DNA of 64,000 nucleotides from the NCBI GenBank assembly GCA_946807835.1, contig OX327702.1, positions 4,464,001-4,528,000 of the forward strand, written 5' to 3'. The translations under genes were made by a program, and so were the position numbers. The notes below the pieces were generated by a model. The model was not told the origin of the DNA. It made no database searches and saw only the letters and a list, made by a program, of their open reading frames with translations. Shown here in pieces: positions 47,634-59,696 of the stretch. Position 1 is the stretch's first letter. Each line of letters starts with the position of its first letter. This DNA is from Ailanthus altissimus (lineage: Eukaryota > Streptophyta > Magnoliopsida > Sapindales > Simaroubaceae).

Positions 47634-49790
47634 CTAAAAACAATCTTCTAAGTGCTTTGTGAAAGACTTCACTCATAAGTAACTAAAAATAAAAAGAAAT
47701 CACACAATCAAAGATATAAACAATCACACTCGCAAAGGCATAAGCAATAAACATTGTTTGACAACAATCACCTATGTCCATGGTGGATTATAGGATCCTA
47801 GTGGAAAAGATAAATTATATCTATTATTTTCACTACCTTAACTTAATTAATTTCTCAATTTAATAAAAATATTAGGATTTTTTATATGTTTTAATGTCAT
47901 TTTATAAGTTTGGAGTCAATGGAACAATTGGGGATGAAAATCTAAGAAAAACAAGGCAAAACATAAAACGCTACAATAATCGTAATAATGTTCAGTGAAC
48001 AGTGATTTTGCCACAGGATTTCACTGAAGCGGTGAATAGTATTTTACCCCAGCAAACATTCTAGCACCCCACCACCCAAGATATCTTGTTGTAGCGCTAA
48101 GTGAACAATTGTGGGTGAATAGTACCCCTATGAACAGTACTTTTGCCTCAACGATGAATAATGTTCCCTGTAGTGGTAAACAGTGCAATATTTTCTAAAC
48201 CTATAAGAAATTCCAAGACTCCAATCAATTCCTATATAATGGCCACTCATTTTAGACCTTAAAGAACACACAACTTAGGGCTCCTAGAGCCACAATATAT
48301 TAAAGAAGATCAATTTTTAGAGAGAGAAGTAAGGAAAATTCAAGGAAGTAAGAGATTGTTAGCGAGTCTTTGGCGTATCAACCAACTATGAATTGACGTA
48401 TATATTGGTTTGCTATTGGTTGTATCATGTTTGTTTTATTTTTCAGCTATAATTCTCTTATTACCATGAGCTAAATTTATTTTCTAAGGTTATTGCTTGA
48501 ACTCAAAATGTAAGCTTAATTATTGGATCTTTTTAATATTTATTTGAACTCAATTATTCATTGTTCAAATTATTTATTCTTAATGTTTCATTATATCTGA
48601 TCAATATTATAATTGATTTGGTAATATTTTGATAAACTCATAAAAGGCATTATTGTATTTAAGACCTAGATAATTCAATGCATGATTGTAGAGTAACATT
48701 AAATGTTGTATATGCAAGTTTCGAATTAGGATAGGAATATGCATAATTGGCATGTAAGGTTAATAAGACTTGTTCTTAATGAATCTTAATTTATTACAAG
48801 TACCATAGGAAACAAGGTATTTGGTAAATTAGGATATACTTGCATGACCTTAGAAGAGGATTGTGAATACATTAGTGTTTTGAATAATAATAAGAATTGA
48901 AGGATATGAATATTAAAAGGATTAATCTTTAGAAAATATATTGAAGGATAGTAATTAACCCTAGGCTTTCTCTATATTGCTATTTTCTTATTTTATTTGA
49001 ATTGTGTTATTTATTTTCTACATTTTTATTTTACTTAAATTTATTGCAAAATTAAGATTTGATTTTTCTGAATAATTACAAGAAATATATAATTTTAGTA
49101 ATTGGTAGAAAATAAAAATTATTCTTGTGGGTTAGATATCCGACTTTATAAGTCCCTTTATTACTTGTTACAATAGTGTATACTTGCACTTAATTTTAAG
49201 ATATAGAAATATCGCATCACCTAGCATCTTTTATTCAGTTCACAAAGATCTTCCTACAAGAGATTACAAGGAATACCTAATAGCTAGAGCTCCTAGAGAT
49301 TTATACAACACTTTTTTGCACACAAAACACTTAAACGCTACCTAAACTCTCTATTTTCTCTAATTTTGATGCTTAACTAATCTAAGTACCTTACAAGGGT
49401 TTATATAAGCTACAAAACATCCTTAGAAATTTCATTTCTAGTTGGAATGAAAGTCTACGTGTTTAGAAAGTCCAAAATAAACTTGGAAACACAAATCTAA
49501 GATAAAATGTAAAACACTGCATGACTTGAGGTTGCAATACCCAAGTTTTACTGTGTTCAGCACTGTAGCGCCTAGATTTGGCAATGTGGCCTCATGACTT
49601 GCACTTGGTTTCTTGCACTTTCTCATATTTCTAAGCATCTCTTTACTTTCAGCTTTTCATTTTTATCTCTTTCTTTTCCATCTAATATGTCTTTGACCTT
49701 ATATCGACTCTTCATTGGTCTACAACTCAAAATTATGCTCAAATATAATTTTAAATCACCAAAATTTCAATAGTTTTTTATCCTTAGGAC
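47634..49790 (-). mobile_element. LTR family B, copy B4, split by repeat E3
   Basis: On the minus strand a primer-binding site, TTGGTATTAGAGCC, at about 47619-47632 follows the LTR end (CTGTAACA), and the LTR extends to the right. Family-B blocks are seen on both sides of E3: TCCACCATGGACATAGGTG near 47780, and GCTTATATAAACCC plus CTGAATAAAAG near 49230-49410. The far end matches the TTGGTGATT start of family B near 49755. A decayed cassette (CAGCACTGTAGCGCC) is at 49530-49585. Without E3 the LTR would be about 0.8 kb. Confidence 0.55.
47868..49205 (+). repeat. Repeat E, copy E3, nested in LTR B4
   Basis: This is the inverted equivalent of E1 and E2. It contains GTTTCGAATTAGGATAGGA (48718), the same block as in E1/E2 reverse-complemented, and ends GTATACTTGCACTTAA near 49193. 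Its cassette zone (47995-48190) is built of GTGAACAGTG, GTGAATAGTA and TGTAGCGCTAAGTGAACA words. Borders are approximate. Confidence 0.55.
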
Positions 49791-50003
49791 CATAGTACAA
49801 TTATTAAAAGGTTATTACTATAAATAAAAATGAAACTTCCCTATTCAATACTTCTTTTAGAAACTTTTAATTAAATTATAATTCAAACTAACAACCCATT
49901 CATCATTTTATCATTAATTTAAAATTATCGAGCAGTTTAGAATTGATAATGAAAGATATAATGATCAAATAAGGAGGTAAAAAGATATTTTATTAATTGT
50001 TAT

Positions 50004-52886
50004 TGTTGAGTTTATTATTAAATAAGCCTAGTAGCCCAATCCAATGTATCTTTTTTAAGAAAAGCCAATAAACAATTAAACAAGGCAAAAAAAAAAAAAA
50101 AAAGTAAAAGACCGAATTGCATAAAATGGTGAGAATTACTTTTTATCCAATTTATATCTTTATGTTTTATTTGTATTATAATTCTATCACATTATCCCAT
50201 CATGATAAGCCTATCACATTATCATATCATAATAAGGTTATCACATTATGATAAAAGTCTCATCTTATCATAATAAGTCTATTTGCGCATAAATTAAACT
50301 CCACCATGTCACATTATAAAAAAGAACGCATAATTCATTCATAATCGAATTCAACATTGAAGCATCACAATTACTAACATTAAAGCATTCAATATCCTTT
50401 TTCTTGAAGCACTATAATGCACCGCACGCTTGTGTTGATCATACATTAACTTGAGTGTAAGAGTATCTTTTTTAGAGGAGGATGGTGCCATTCTTCAAAT
50501 TAATTTAAGACGATTCAAGAGGCTAATACGTAATGTTTGAAGAGTTTCAAATTTAGAATTTTCAGTGATGCCTTCTATGGGGAAATAGAATAGAAAGCCA
50601 ACCTTTTCAAAAGTCATCATAACAAACAACAATTCAAAATCAATCGAAATTAAAGCCAGTGAAGAAGGCCTTGCCCCTTCCAAAAGTGATAGTGCTTCCA
50701 TAACCATGCTAGGCATCTTAGCTAACATCTTGAGAGAGTTAAAAGAATCACACAAAGAGACCCAAGAGCTCCATAGTCGCTTGGAGGCCTTAGAAGCTAG
50801 AAGGGGCTTCCTATAGGACTATGAAGATCTTTCGCCAAGAGAGACACATACATCGAACCGTTAACAATTGATTAGCAACCCTGGATGGAAAGAGACCGTA
50901 AATCTACTTGAGGAACCTGAAGTAGAGATAGCAACAAAATGGTCCAACAAAGAGAAGAAGCTTAATGCCTATATTTTGAGAGAGATAGGAGAACTGTACG
51001 AGAAGGGTCCCAAGGTTAGAGTCCTAGAGGATACATATTCTCTAGCAAGAAAGGTCAACCAAGATCTCTTCACAGAAATGATAAGGAAGGTCGGGAGACC
51101 ATGGAAGCTCGTGCTTCTAAATTTCACTCCTTATGATGAGTTAAAAGACCCTGAGGAACACACATTCCATTACAATTCAAATATGATCATGCATAATAGA
51201 GATTGTGTCTTTAATGGTATAATTTTCCCTTCCAGCCTCAAGGGAGCAGCCTAGTATTAGTTTCAACGATTGAAAGTAAACTCTATATCTTTATTCGAGG
51301 AACTCACCATGGCCTTCATTGCACAATACATCTGGAATAAGAAGAAAAAAAAAGATCAAATCATACCTATTCCTTTTGAGACAAGCAAAGAATAAATCAA
51401 TTAGAAGCTTCGTGAATAGATTCAACAAGGAGCTAAATGAGATTGGAAGTTACAATTTGGAGATAGCAAGTCAAGCCTACATGAAAGTAATAAGGCCAGC
51501 CACTACTTACTACCAGTTCTTAGTTCGAAAGAATTTTATGTCGTTTAAACTATTGAATTAGAAATCAAAGCAATTGATTCAAGAGGAAGATGACAAAGCC
51601 ACAATAAAGAAAGAGGCTTTCATGATCACGACATCCAAAGAAGATGAAAGAGAGGGCAAACAACAAAAACTAACATAACATTTCATCCCAATAAATACAC
51701 CAACAGAAAAGATTTGGTTAAAATACAAGGATTGTGGAGTCTTTAGAAGACCAAGATCAGTTTCAACACTTGAGGATCAACAATATTATACTAGACAATG
51801 CGTATTCCACGGTGAGCAAGGACATAATATCAGCAAGCCTACCAATATTCACTAGGCATGCCTTTCTCTTCCCACTCTCATTCTAGGGGGGATAGCCTTC
51901 TAAGATAAGCAAGCCTACCAATATATGCAAAACTAAAGCCGTGAAGAGTAAATGGAACCTTCACAAAGATGAAACCAATGAAGAGTAAGAAAGGAAAAAG
52001 GAAAGTAAAATAAACTTGAAATTTTTTCTGAACTTATAAATTTTTGCATACATGATCACATGACAATATCTCGTACATGGAGCACTTCTTTTTATCTGAC
52101 ACAATTCAGGGACTAAAATGTAAAAAGAAAGAACATTGTTGCTTCCAGAGTAATTAGACAAAAATAGAAGAATTGTGACGAAAATGTCTCCACAAAGTCA
52201 GGAAACTTTAAATCGCATCATTCTATTTATTGACTCAAATAATATAGACACTAGCACATGGTTCCATGCATCCACTCATCATACTGGAAGCATCACCGAA
52301 GACATGTCATGTGCTAACTAGAGAGTGAAAAAAATAGTTTTATTTTCTTCACTTATGTGGGAACATTTATTGAGTCTATTATTAAATAAGCTAACATCCC
52401 ACTCCACTATATCCTTTTTAAGAAAAGTCAAGCTGAGAAAAAGATAAAAGGCTAAATTGAGTAAAATAATGAGAATTCATTTTTATCCAGTTTATGTCTT
52501 TATGTTTATTTGGATTATAACCCTATCACATTATCACATCATGAAAAGGTTATTACATTATGCTAAAGTCTCATTTTATCATGATAATTTTATTTGTATA
52601 TGAATTAAACTCTACCATGTCACACGATATAAAAGAAAGCACAATCCATTCATAATCGAATTCAATATCGAAGCATCACAATTACATAGAGAGAAAATAT
52701 TAAAGCATTCAATATCCTCTTACTTGAAACACTACCACACACTGCACACTTGTATTGATTATATACTAATTTGAGCGTCGGATTATTTTTTTTTCCGCAG
52801 AAGAATGGTGCTTTTTTTCAAAGTAATTCGAGACGATTTAAGGGACTGAGATGTAATTTTAAAAAGTTCCAAATTTGAAGTTTTCA
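50004..52886 (+). mobile_element. Gag-only non-autonomous Ty3/gypsy element (TR-GAG type)
   Basis: The 5' LTR is 50004-50564 and the 3' LTR 52368-52886. Both end TTTTCA and share TTATCACAT, CATTCATAATCGAATTCAA and GAAGCATCACAATTAC. A decayed primer-binding site, TGATGCCTTCTATGGGG, follows the 5' LTR. A purine-rich GTGGGAACA precedes the 3' LTR. Flanks GTTAT and GTTAG agree at four of five bases. The 1.8-kb interior encodes only a gag-like protein, with no protease, RT or integrase trace, and is too short to have held them. It would have depended on a full gypsy element for replication. Confidence 0.8.
50634..51660 (+). pseudogene. Ty3/gypsy gag pseudogene of the gag-only element
   Basis: A frame starting before the ATG at 50706 reads EGLAPSKSDSASITMLGILA then a charged helix (LRELKESHKETQELHSRLEA). 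After two stops it continues in frame as 50868-51251. The gag core has VLLNFTPYDELKDPEEHTFH, FPSSLKGAA, a stop where the conserved Trp region begins, then ISLFEELTMAFIAQYIW. A one-base shift in an A-run near 51340-51352 moves the remainder (QAKNKSIRSFVNRFNKELNE) into another frame. No zinc knuckle was found. Confidence 0.75.
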
Positions 52887-53799
52887 GTTAGGAGTTTAAT
52901 TGGCAGTTACCTAAAGTTGCCTATTTAGTTTATACTCAGACTTGTCTTTTATTAAACAATTATAATTAACTTATTAAAATATTGATTTCAATTTAAGCAA
53001 TATTGACCTTATGAAAATTCAAAAAAGGGCCAATCAATAATACTAATTGATTATATATATGGTAATATTTTGATTCCAATATTATTTTATTTCAAGTAAT
53101 GTTTTAAATATTTATTGAATGATTAATTTTGTAATATATATATATATGCTCAATTAATAATACTTCAAATTTGCTGATAGGAGAAGTGAAGAACTTTAAT
53201 TTGAAGCAACACTCGAGATATTTCTGGATTGATTCATACCATGTCTTAAATTGGAGTTATGGTTGTGGACACAAGTGATCATTATCTAATAGATTGAATA
53301 AGGATTCTAAATAATTAATAGGTTTAGGAAAATGTCAATCTATCATCAATTCAATATCAATATTTATCAATCTCAAGACCGCAAAGATGGTTTAGGTAAG
53401 TGATGATTATAAACATTTATCAATATCAATATTATCTAACAGATTGAATACGATTCTAAATACTTCTTGAGTTTTTATTTTTGTTTTCAACTAAAAGATG
53501 AACTGCCAGCCAATTCATGTCACTAAAATTTACGGTACTGAAAATTTTACTACAAAATATTTGTGTTTCAATCACAAATGTTTTAGGTACGAAATTTTTT
53601 TTATAACCTATAATAATATTTAATTACAAAATTTTCGTTTGATTTATATAGTGCTTAAATTTGTTTATTGTGGTATGATAATTAGAATGTAAATTTATTT
53701 CTTCTTCTTGGATGAATGAACAGACTCTTGACTTGATTTTGGGATCCATCTAATCCTTTACTTGTTTGCGTATTTAAGGTTCAAGACTTGGGAGCTTAT
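52887..53799. other. AT-rich spacer
   Basis: No gene or element is recognised. A short (AT)n run lies at about 53136-53147. Words such as TATCAATATCAATATT recur near 53345-53440, giving an imperfect local repeat. Confidence 0.5.
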
Positions 53800-54169
53800 G
53801 TATAAGGGTGGGTAAAATTTATATTCTTGATCGATTCAACCCGACTTATTTTGAAAATTTCAGGTCCGCTCAAAAATGAGAATGAATTTAAGATCTGTAT
53901 GGGACACATTTTTTTGTCCTAAGCGAATCGGGTCGAATTCAAAAAATTCTCGAACCCGATCGAAAATTCTCAAACCAATTAACCCAATTTGTTTTATGAG
54001 AATTCACCCAAATTTTAAAATTGTGAATAATAGTATTTTCATTAAAAAAAATATAATATTATATAAGATTTGTGACACGTTTATTTTTTTTGTTTTACAT
54101 TAATTAAAGAATATCATAGAAATAAAACTCGTAGGTACAAAGCAAAAATGTTATAGTTTTTCTATTTGT

Positions 54170-55310
54170 ATTACATTTAATATTATAATTCTAAATTTAT
54201 TTAACATAATTGAAATTGAATGTGTAATTATAATATTTAATGTAATTGAAATTAAAATTGAAATCTGAATTATGATATTTAACATAATTAAAATTAAAAT
54301 TGAAATCTAAATTATGATATTTAACGTAATTAAAATCAAAATTAGAATTAGAATTCTAAGATTTAACGTAATTGAAATTAAAATTGAATTTGAAAATATA
54401 AGATTTAATTTTAATTAAAATTAAAATTTGATTTGTAATTATACTATTTAATTTATAATTAAAATTGGATTAGAAATTATAATATTTTACATAATTGAAA
54501 TTGAAATTGAAATTTGAATTATAATATTTAACGTAATTCAGATTGCAATTGAAATTATAATATTTAATATAATTCAATTCGAAATTAAATTTTAAATTAT
54601 AACATTTAACGTAATTGAAGTTAAAATTAGATTTGAAGTTATAATATTTAATGTAATTGAAATCGAAATTGAATTTGAAATTCTAATATTTAACGTAATT
54701 AAAATTAAAATTAAAATTAGAATTAGAATTATAACATTTAACGTAATTCAAATCGAAATTTAAATTGGAATTATAACATTTTATGTAATTGTTGCAATTG
54801 AAATTAAAATTATAACATTTAACGTAATTCAATTTAAAATTTAATTTGGAATTATAACATTTAATGTAATTGAGATTAAAACTTAATTTAAAATTATAAT
54901 ATTTAATGTGATTGAAATTGAAATTGAAATTCGAATTATAATATTTAATGTAATCGAAATTAAAATTGAAATTAGAATTATAATATTTAACGTAATTAAA
55001 AATTAAATTGGAATAGAATTATAATAGTTAATGTAATTAAAATCGAAATTAGATTTAAAAATTATAATATTTAACATAATTAAAATCAAAATTTGATTTA
55101 GAATTATAATATTTAACATAATTAAAATTAAAATTAAATTTAAAATTAGATTTAACGTAATTTAAAGCAAAATTAGAATTAAAATTATAATATTTAATAT
55201 AATTAAAATTAGATTAGAAATTATAATATTTAAAGTAAATAAAAATAAAATTATAATATTTTACGTAATTAAAATTAAAATTAAAATTAAAATTCTTTAT
55301 ACTAAAATAA
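54170..55310. repeat. About 42-bp AT-rich minisatellite, roughly 27 units
   Basis: The array repeats TATAATATTTAACGTAATT followed by GAAATTAAAATTGAAATTTG-like sequence, with a period of mostly 40-42 bp over 1.1 kb. The CG in AACGTAATT is kept in many units and reads CA or TG in others, as expected from methylcytosine decay. The array is flanked by GGGTCGAATTC and AACCCGA-type words (53830-53990 and 55390-55460), which may be the ends of a host element. Confidence 0.9.
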
Positions 55311-55480
55311 AATTTAAAAATTCCCATGCAAGCCGAAACTACGTCGTTGGCATTTAAAAAAAAAGTATAAATTTTTTTAACCCAACCCATCCCTTTCTTC
55401 ATCCCAATTAAGAACGAGAATGAATTAAAAATTTTTGAACTTAACTCGAACTCGAAGTTATTTATCCGTACAAATGAGTT

Positions 55481-56259
55481 CTGTATATATTTAGAAGAAT
55501 TTGTGATGGAGCTATTTTTATAATCACGCCACTTGTCATAATTTTCTATAATTGATTAGTTTCAGAATAATTATTAAGTGGTCAGATTTTATTACACGAT
55601 TCATGCATAGCCTGTGGTGATGGCCAGAACGCATTAAAATACAGTAGTTTTCAATATGCCCATAATTAATCTCATAAATGATGCAAATTATTGGCTCCTT
55701 TCGGCGGATTTAACCTAACAAATAATCAACTAAGTTAATTCTAGCTAGGGTTTGGCTTTTCGTTGGTCCTAAATTCGGCGATTTATTATCCAAAACGTGG
55801 ACACATAATTCTATCGATTGAGGCTGATACTTCCTCGCTGTAGATCCAAGATTTTGATTTATTTTTTTTACTCCCGAGTCTTCTCACGTTTTCTTTGGTC
55901 CCTTCTTCCCCTAAGCTACGATGACTTCATGAGATAGGGTTGTTGCACCAGATGTATTGTTCTTAATCTGTCGGCTAATATATAATATAATTAATGTGGA
56001 AATTAATAGGGGGTTTAGCAAATAAATGTGGGTTGGTTTGATTTCATCGATGTCCTGAAGAAATGAAAGTGACAAACAGATAAATTAGGCGAGACCAAGG
56101 CAAAAGCATGTACTCTCAAATAAATCCATGATGTGCCAGTACTGATCAACTTAATAACTATTGCATGGGAATAAATTTATCAATGTTGAAGAAGCAAAAT
56201 TGAAATATTTATTTCCAAATTTGAGAACATTCAATTAATGTGACAATGTTTTGTAGAGG
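55481..56259. other. Intergenic DNA, no feature seen
   Basis: Mixed-composition DNA, less AT-rich than its neighbours around 55740-55930, but without a credible ORF or splice-linked exons. I do not recognise a gene. Confidence 0.5.
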
Positions 56260-57534
56260 CATTACAAGAAAAAAGGGACATCGTGATAGATAACATCTAT
56301 CATATAACTGATTTTGTAATAGATTTTATTTATTACCGGAGCCACTGATTGGTGATAATTTATCACTTAATAATGTTAAACGTTTATTTAAAAGAATTAT
56401 TCTATCACAAAATTATGACATTTATATTTAAATTAAAATTAATAACATATGTTGCTAATGACATGATAGATATTTTGGTAGATGATGCGCGAGTTGTGAT
56501 GATAGATGACGTAATGATGATGCCATTAACATCGTCACTTTTGTATCTCAATTTATTGATATATTTGTATTATTAATTGGTAATAGAAATTTGAATTTTA
56601 TTTAAATACTAAAATTATTTTATTAAATTTATTCTAATAAATTATATTTATATTTATATTTAATAGTTAATTAATTAAATATTCATAAAAGATAAGGATA
56701 TTTTTATCCTATAAATTTGGGTTAATATTTAATTTTATCTTAAAAATTTAAAAATTGATCGTTTTGTCTTAATTCATTAGTCAAATTCGGTTAAATTTGA
56801 CATAAATAATAATTTTTTTACATAATAACATTCTTGTCCTTATTAAAGTTCAAGTAACACAATTTTAATAAGACACGAGCACATAAATAAAATTAAAATT
56901 TTTAAGAAAATTAAATACATGTCACATCACGAAAGGTTTAAAAATTATTTAATAAATTATAAATAAACAAATAATAACCTCTGCAAGTCACCATTTTTTT
57001 TGTGATGGTAAGGGTTATAAAAATTACTAAATTTTATATCATTAATTTTTTTTTTCATAATTTACATAATGATAGTGTTATTATTAATAAAAAAGTACAA
57101 GAAGATGGTAAAATATGGTTAAGAGGGGCGACAGTCACCCCCCTCCCCTTGTTTGACGGAGAGCGGCGATGCCCGTTCCCCAACCATGCCCTCCTTTCAT
57201 TTTGGCCATTTTTTGTCATTTTTCTATCCTCTTTTATAAAATAAAAATGACTCTATTATTGTGTCAATAAAGAAATATAGAGTCTAATGATGTAAAATTT
57301 GATAATTTTATCATTGGCATTTGGCGGCTGTCGGTAGCCTATCACTGCTGATCACCAATGACGGTGACATGGTTATATTTTATTTTTATTAAATTATTAA
57401 AAATAAATATTAAAATTGAACTCTATAAGAATGTGTCAAGTGTCTTGTTTTTTTTTTTTACTTTTATTATTAGTTAATCAAAGATTGACACATGCCTTAT
57501 ATTATTAGTCTATTTTAAATTTTATGTTGGGTTC

Positions 57535-58239
57535 TGTTGGAAAATTGGTGATTCAACAATTTTGGTTGGACAATAATTAAGATGAATACCAAAGTAGAGA
57601 GTGCCAAAAAATCTAAAACGTGTGAGACACATATGAAAAAGTTTAAGATGTATGGGACACGAAGGGGGAAGCAAAACGGGACTTGAAGACGCGAAGGAAG
57701 CGAAGAATTGGGTAGACACTAAGTGTTAGGATGTCCGTGGCGATGGGCGCGATAATGGTCAGCGCTGTAGCGTCCAGGGATGAGCGCCGCAACACCAGCA
57801 GCGTCAGGATGTCCTTTTCTGATTCGAATTTTAAGTTTTGGACTTCTAAAATAAGTGGACTCTTTCTCCAACAAGGGATAAAGTTTGTAGGCACGAAATA
57901 CATCCTATATAAACACTTGTAAACTCTTTAGTTGAGATTAAACATTAAGAGAGACTCTAAGAGAGGGGAAAAACTAGGTAGACACTAAGTGCTTGTGTGC
58001 GCTAGGGTCGAATCGTCGTTTGAGTGTTCATTGCTCGTGGTAGAGTAAGGGTACACTAAACATTAGATCATTTTGAAGGTTCTTCATTGAGTTTTCCTTA
58101 TAAAATCTCTAGGGAGTTAATAAAAGAGGTTAGGATCTTTGGATCTACCGTGGACGTAGGCAATTGGCCGAACCATGTAAGATTGTGTTGTACTCTTTTA
58201 TATTCTATTTTGAATTCTTGTTATTTTACTTGATTAACA
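57535..58239 (+). mobile_element. Copia-type LTR family B, copy B2
   Basis: It starts TGTTGGAAAATTGGTGATTC and aligns with B1 through GTGAGACAC, AAACGGGACTTGAAGACGCG, the cassette zone 57735-57815 (CAGCGCTGTAGCGTCCAGG, GAGCGCCGCAACACC), CCTATATAAACACTTGTAAAC and ACCGTGGACGTAGGCAATTG. It has no coding interior beside it. The ORFs reading through it are not genes. Confidence 0.6.
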
Positions 58240-58469
58240 AGTTATTCCATTGTGCAAGGAAATTAGAATTTTAGGTTAAACTTAATATTCTGTGCTTCAA
58301 CCTAATTTTAAGGGAGAGAAGGACGTTCCCTCCCTCAATAGATTCTAATTTTATCCCTCCATTGTCAAATTAAACATAAATTGACAACAAATTAAGATTA
58401 AGCTGTCAATTTTTAAAATTTTAAAATAAAACTGAATATTTGCTAAATCTCCTAAGATAAAATGTCATT

Positions 58470-58720
58470 ATCCCTATCCATAAATTCAAAATAAATGAAC
58501 TGTTATACAATCTAACAAGTCTAATACATTAACATTTAACAAGTAGCAACAATCCAGGTAAGTGACCTAACAACAAATATCCAACAAGTTTGTAATACAA
58601 CAGCAAGTTTCCACTACATCAACTAATAAATCAACAGTCAACTATGTAATAATCCAGCAACAATCTAACAACTTATTATCCAACAACTATAACAACAACA
58701 ATCAATAGCTTCACACTTAG
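58470..58720. repeat. CAACA-rich low-complexity stretch
   Basis: Irregular repeats of AACAA/CCAACAA words (for example AACAACTATAACAACAACAA near 58680) run for about 200 bp. They lie directly beside the exon-like fragment at 58717-58917. No function is visible. Confidence 0.6.
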
Positions 58721-58917
58721 CTGTCAGTCCCTTTTAGTTCAGATTCACAATCAACAGCTTCATCAATACATAGTCCATTTATTTTGTTTGATACAGGTCT
58801 TGCTTCTACAAAAGACACCCCGCCAAATCTACGGAATGTCAATAATTTAGGAACTAGTCTCATTATAGATAATATATACACCACTTTTACTGGGAAGATT
58901 AAATTAAAACTTGTCAT
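58717..58917 (-). pseudogene. Exon-like gene fragment of unknown origin
   Basis: A minus-strand frame ends with RRFGGVSFVEARPVSNKING then LCIDEAVDCESELKGTDS and a stop. Its composition (balanced Gly, Ala, Glu, Asp, Arg) differs from the Ile/Asn/Lys-rich random ORFs around it. The upstream part (TTTAATTTAATCTTCCCAG, minus strand) could be the end of an intron. It may be the last exon of a gene carried or left behind by a transposon. I do not recognise the protein and could not confirm other exons. Confidence 0.3.
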
Positions 58918-59696
58918 GTGTGAGACACAATAAGAATTTAAAATTGCAAGCTTAAAAGTTCAGCAAATTATGATTGTACTGGCTCAAGAAAAAGAAACCA
59001 GACCCCTATTTCTCATTAGCCCTTTTTTCTTTTTATTGGAAACAAACTTATTAGCCTATTTTCGTTGTTTAATATTGCAAATAACTATTGTTAAAAGTAA
59101 CCTTCCCTTAATCGACACATCAATATCAGCCATGATTTGAAGTACAATGATCAAAGGAGCAAAATGCACCAGAAATAACTCCAATAGTACAAACTTTACA
59201 TTTGAAAACTACCTACTTTTCGTTCGGCCAAATTCTAGCCCTAAGTTATGATTTTAAAAAAACAATTGGTCAAGTTTTTAGGTTTTAAATTATTGATTTT
59301 CACAAAATAAAAATGGACTACCATATATTGAACTAAAAGTTTTAAAATTTTATAATGATTATTTAGTAAAAAAAAAAGTATTCGATAACTTCAAAATAAT
59401 TTAATAAATATGAAATTTTGAATCTTCTAACTTAAGCTATGGTTTCAAAATTTTCATAATCGAGTTTATAGGTCCCAAATTTCACAAAAACGTTGACTAC
59501 CATGTTGAGACATATTTTCTAATGCTTTTTATTATAATTTGTGTTAAATATTATCACAATTTTGTGATTGAAAAATAATTATTCTTTTGACCGAATCTAT
59601 CACAAATTATTGATATTATAAAATACATGATAATATCTATCACAATTTTATGATAGCGATAAATTTCTATCACTAAATTCTTTTTTTCTTGTAGTG

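Larger units (their letters stand above)
56260..59696. mobile_element. Possible CACTA-type element or pair of CACTA ends
   Basis: CATTACAAGAAAAAAGGG at 56260 and, inverted, CTTTTTTTCTTGTAGTG ending at 59696 resemble the conserved CACTACAAGAAAA terminus of plant CACTA transposons. Subterminal words of the type GATAGATAACATCTATCA (left) and TGATAGCGATAAATTTCTATCA (right) are also shared in kind. The three flanking bases (AGG and AAT) do not match, so this may be two separate MITE ends. Inside lie LTR B2 and an exon-like fragment. No transposase was recognised. Confidence 0.4.

Noticed and set aside
50495..50755. 86-residue minus-strand ORF
   Set aside because: It overlaps the LTR end and gag start of the gag-only element on the other strand.
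56260..59696. A confident complete CACTA transposon
   Set aside because: The end motifs fit but the 3-bp flanks do not match and no transposase is seen, so it is only listed as possible.
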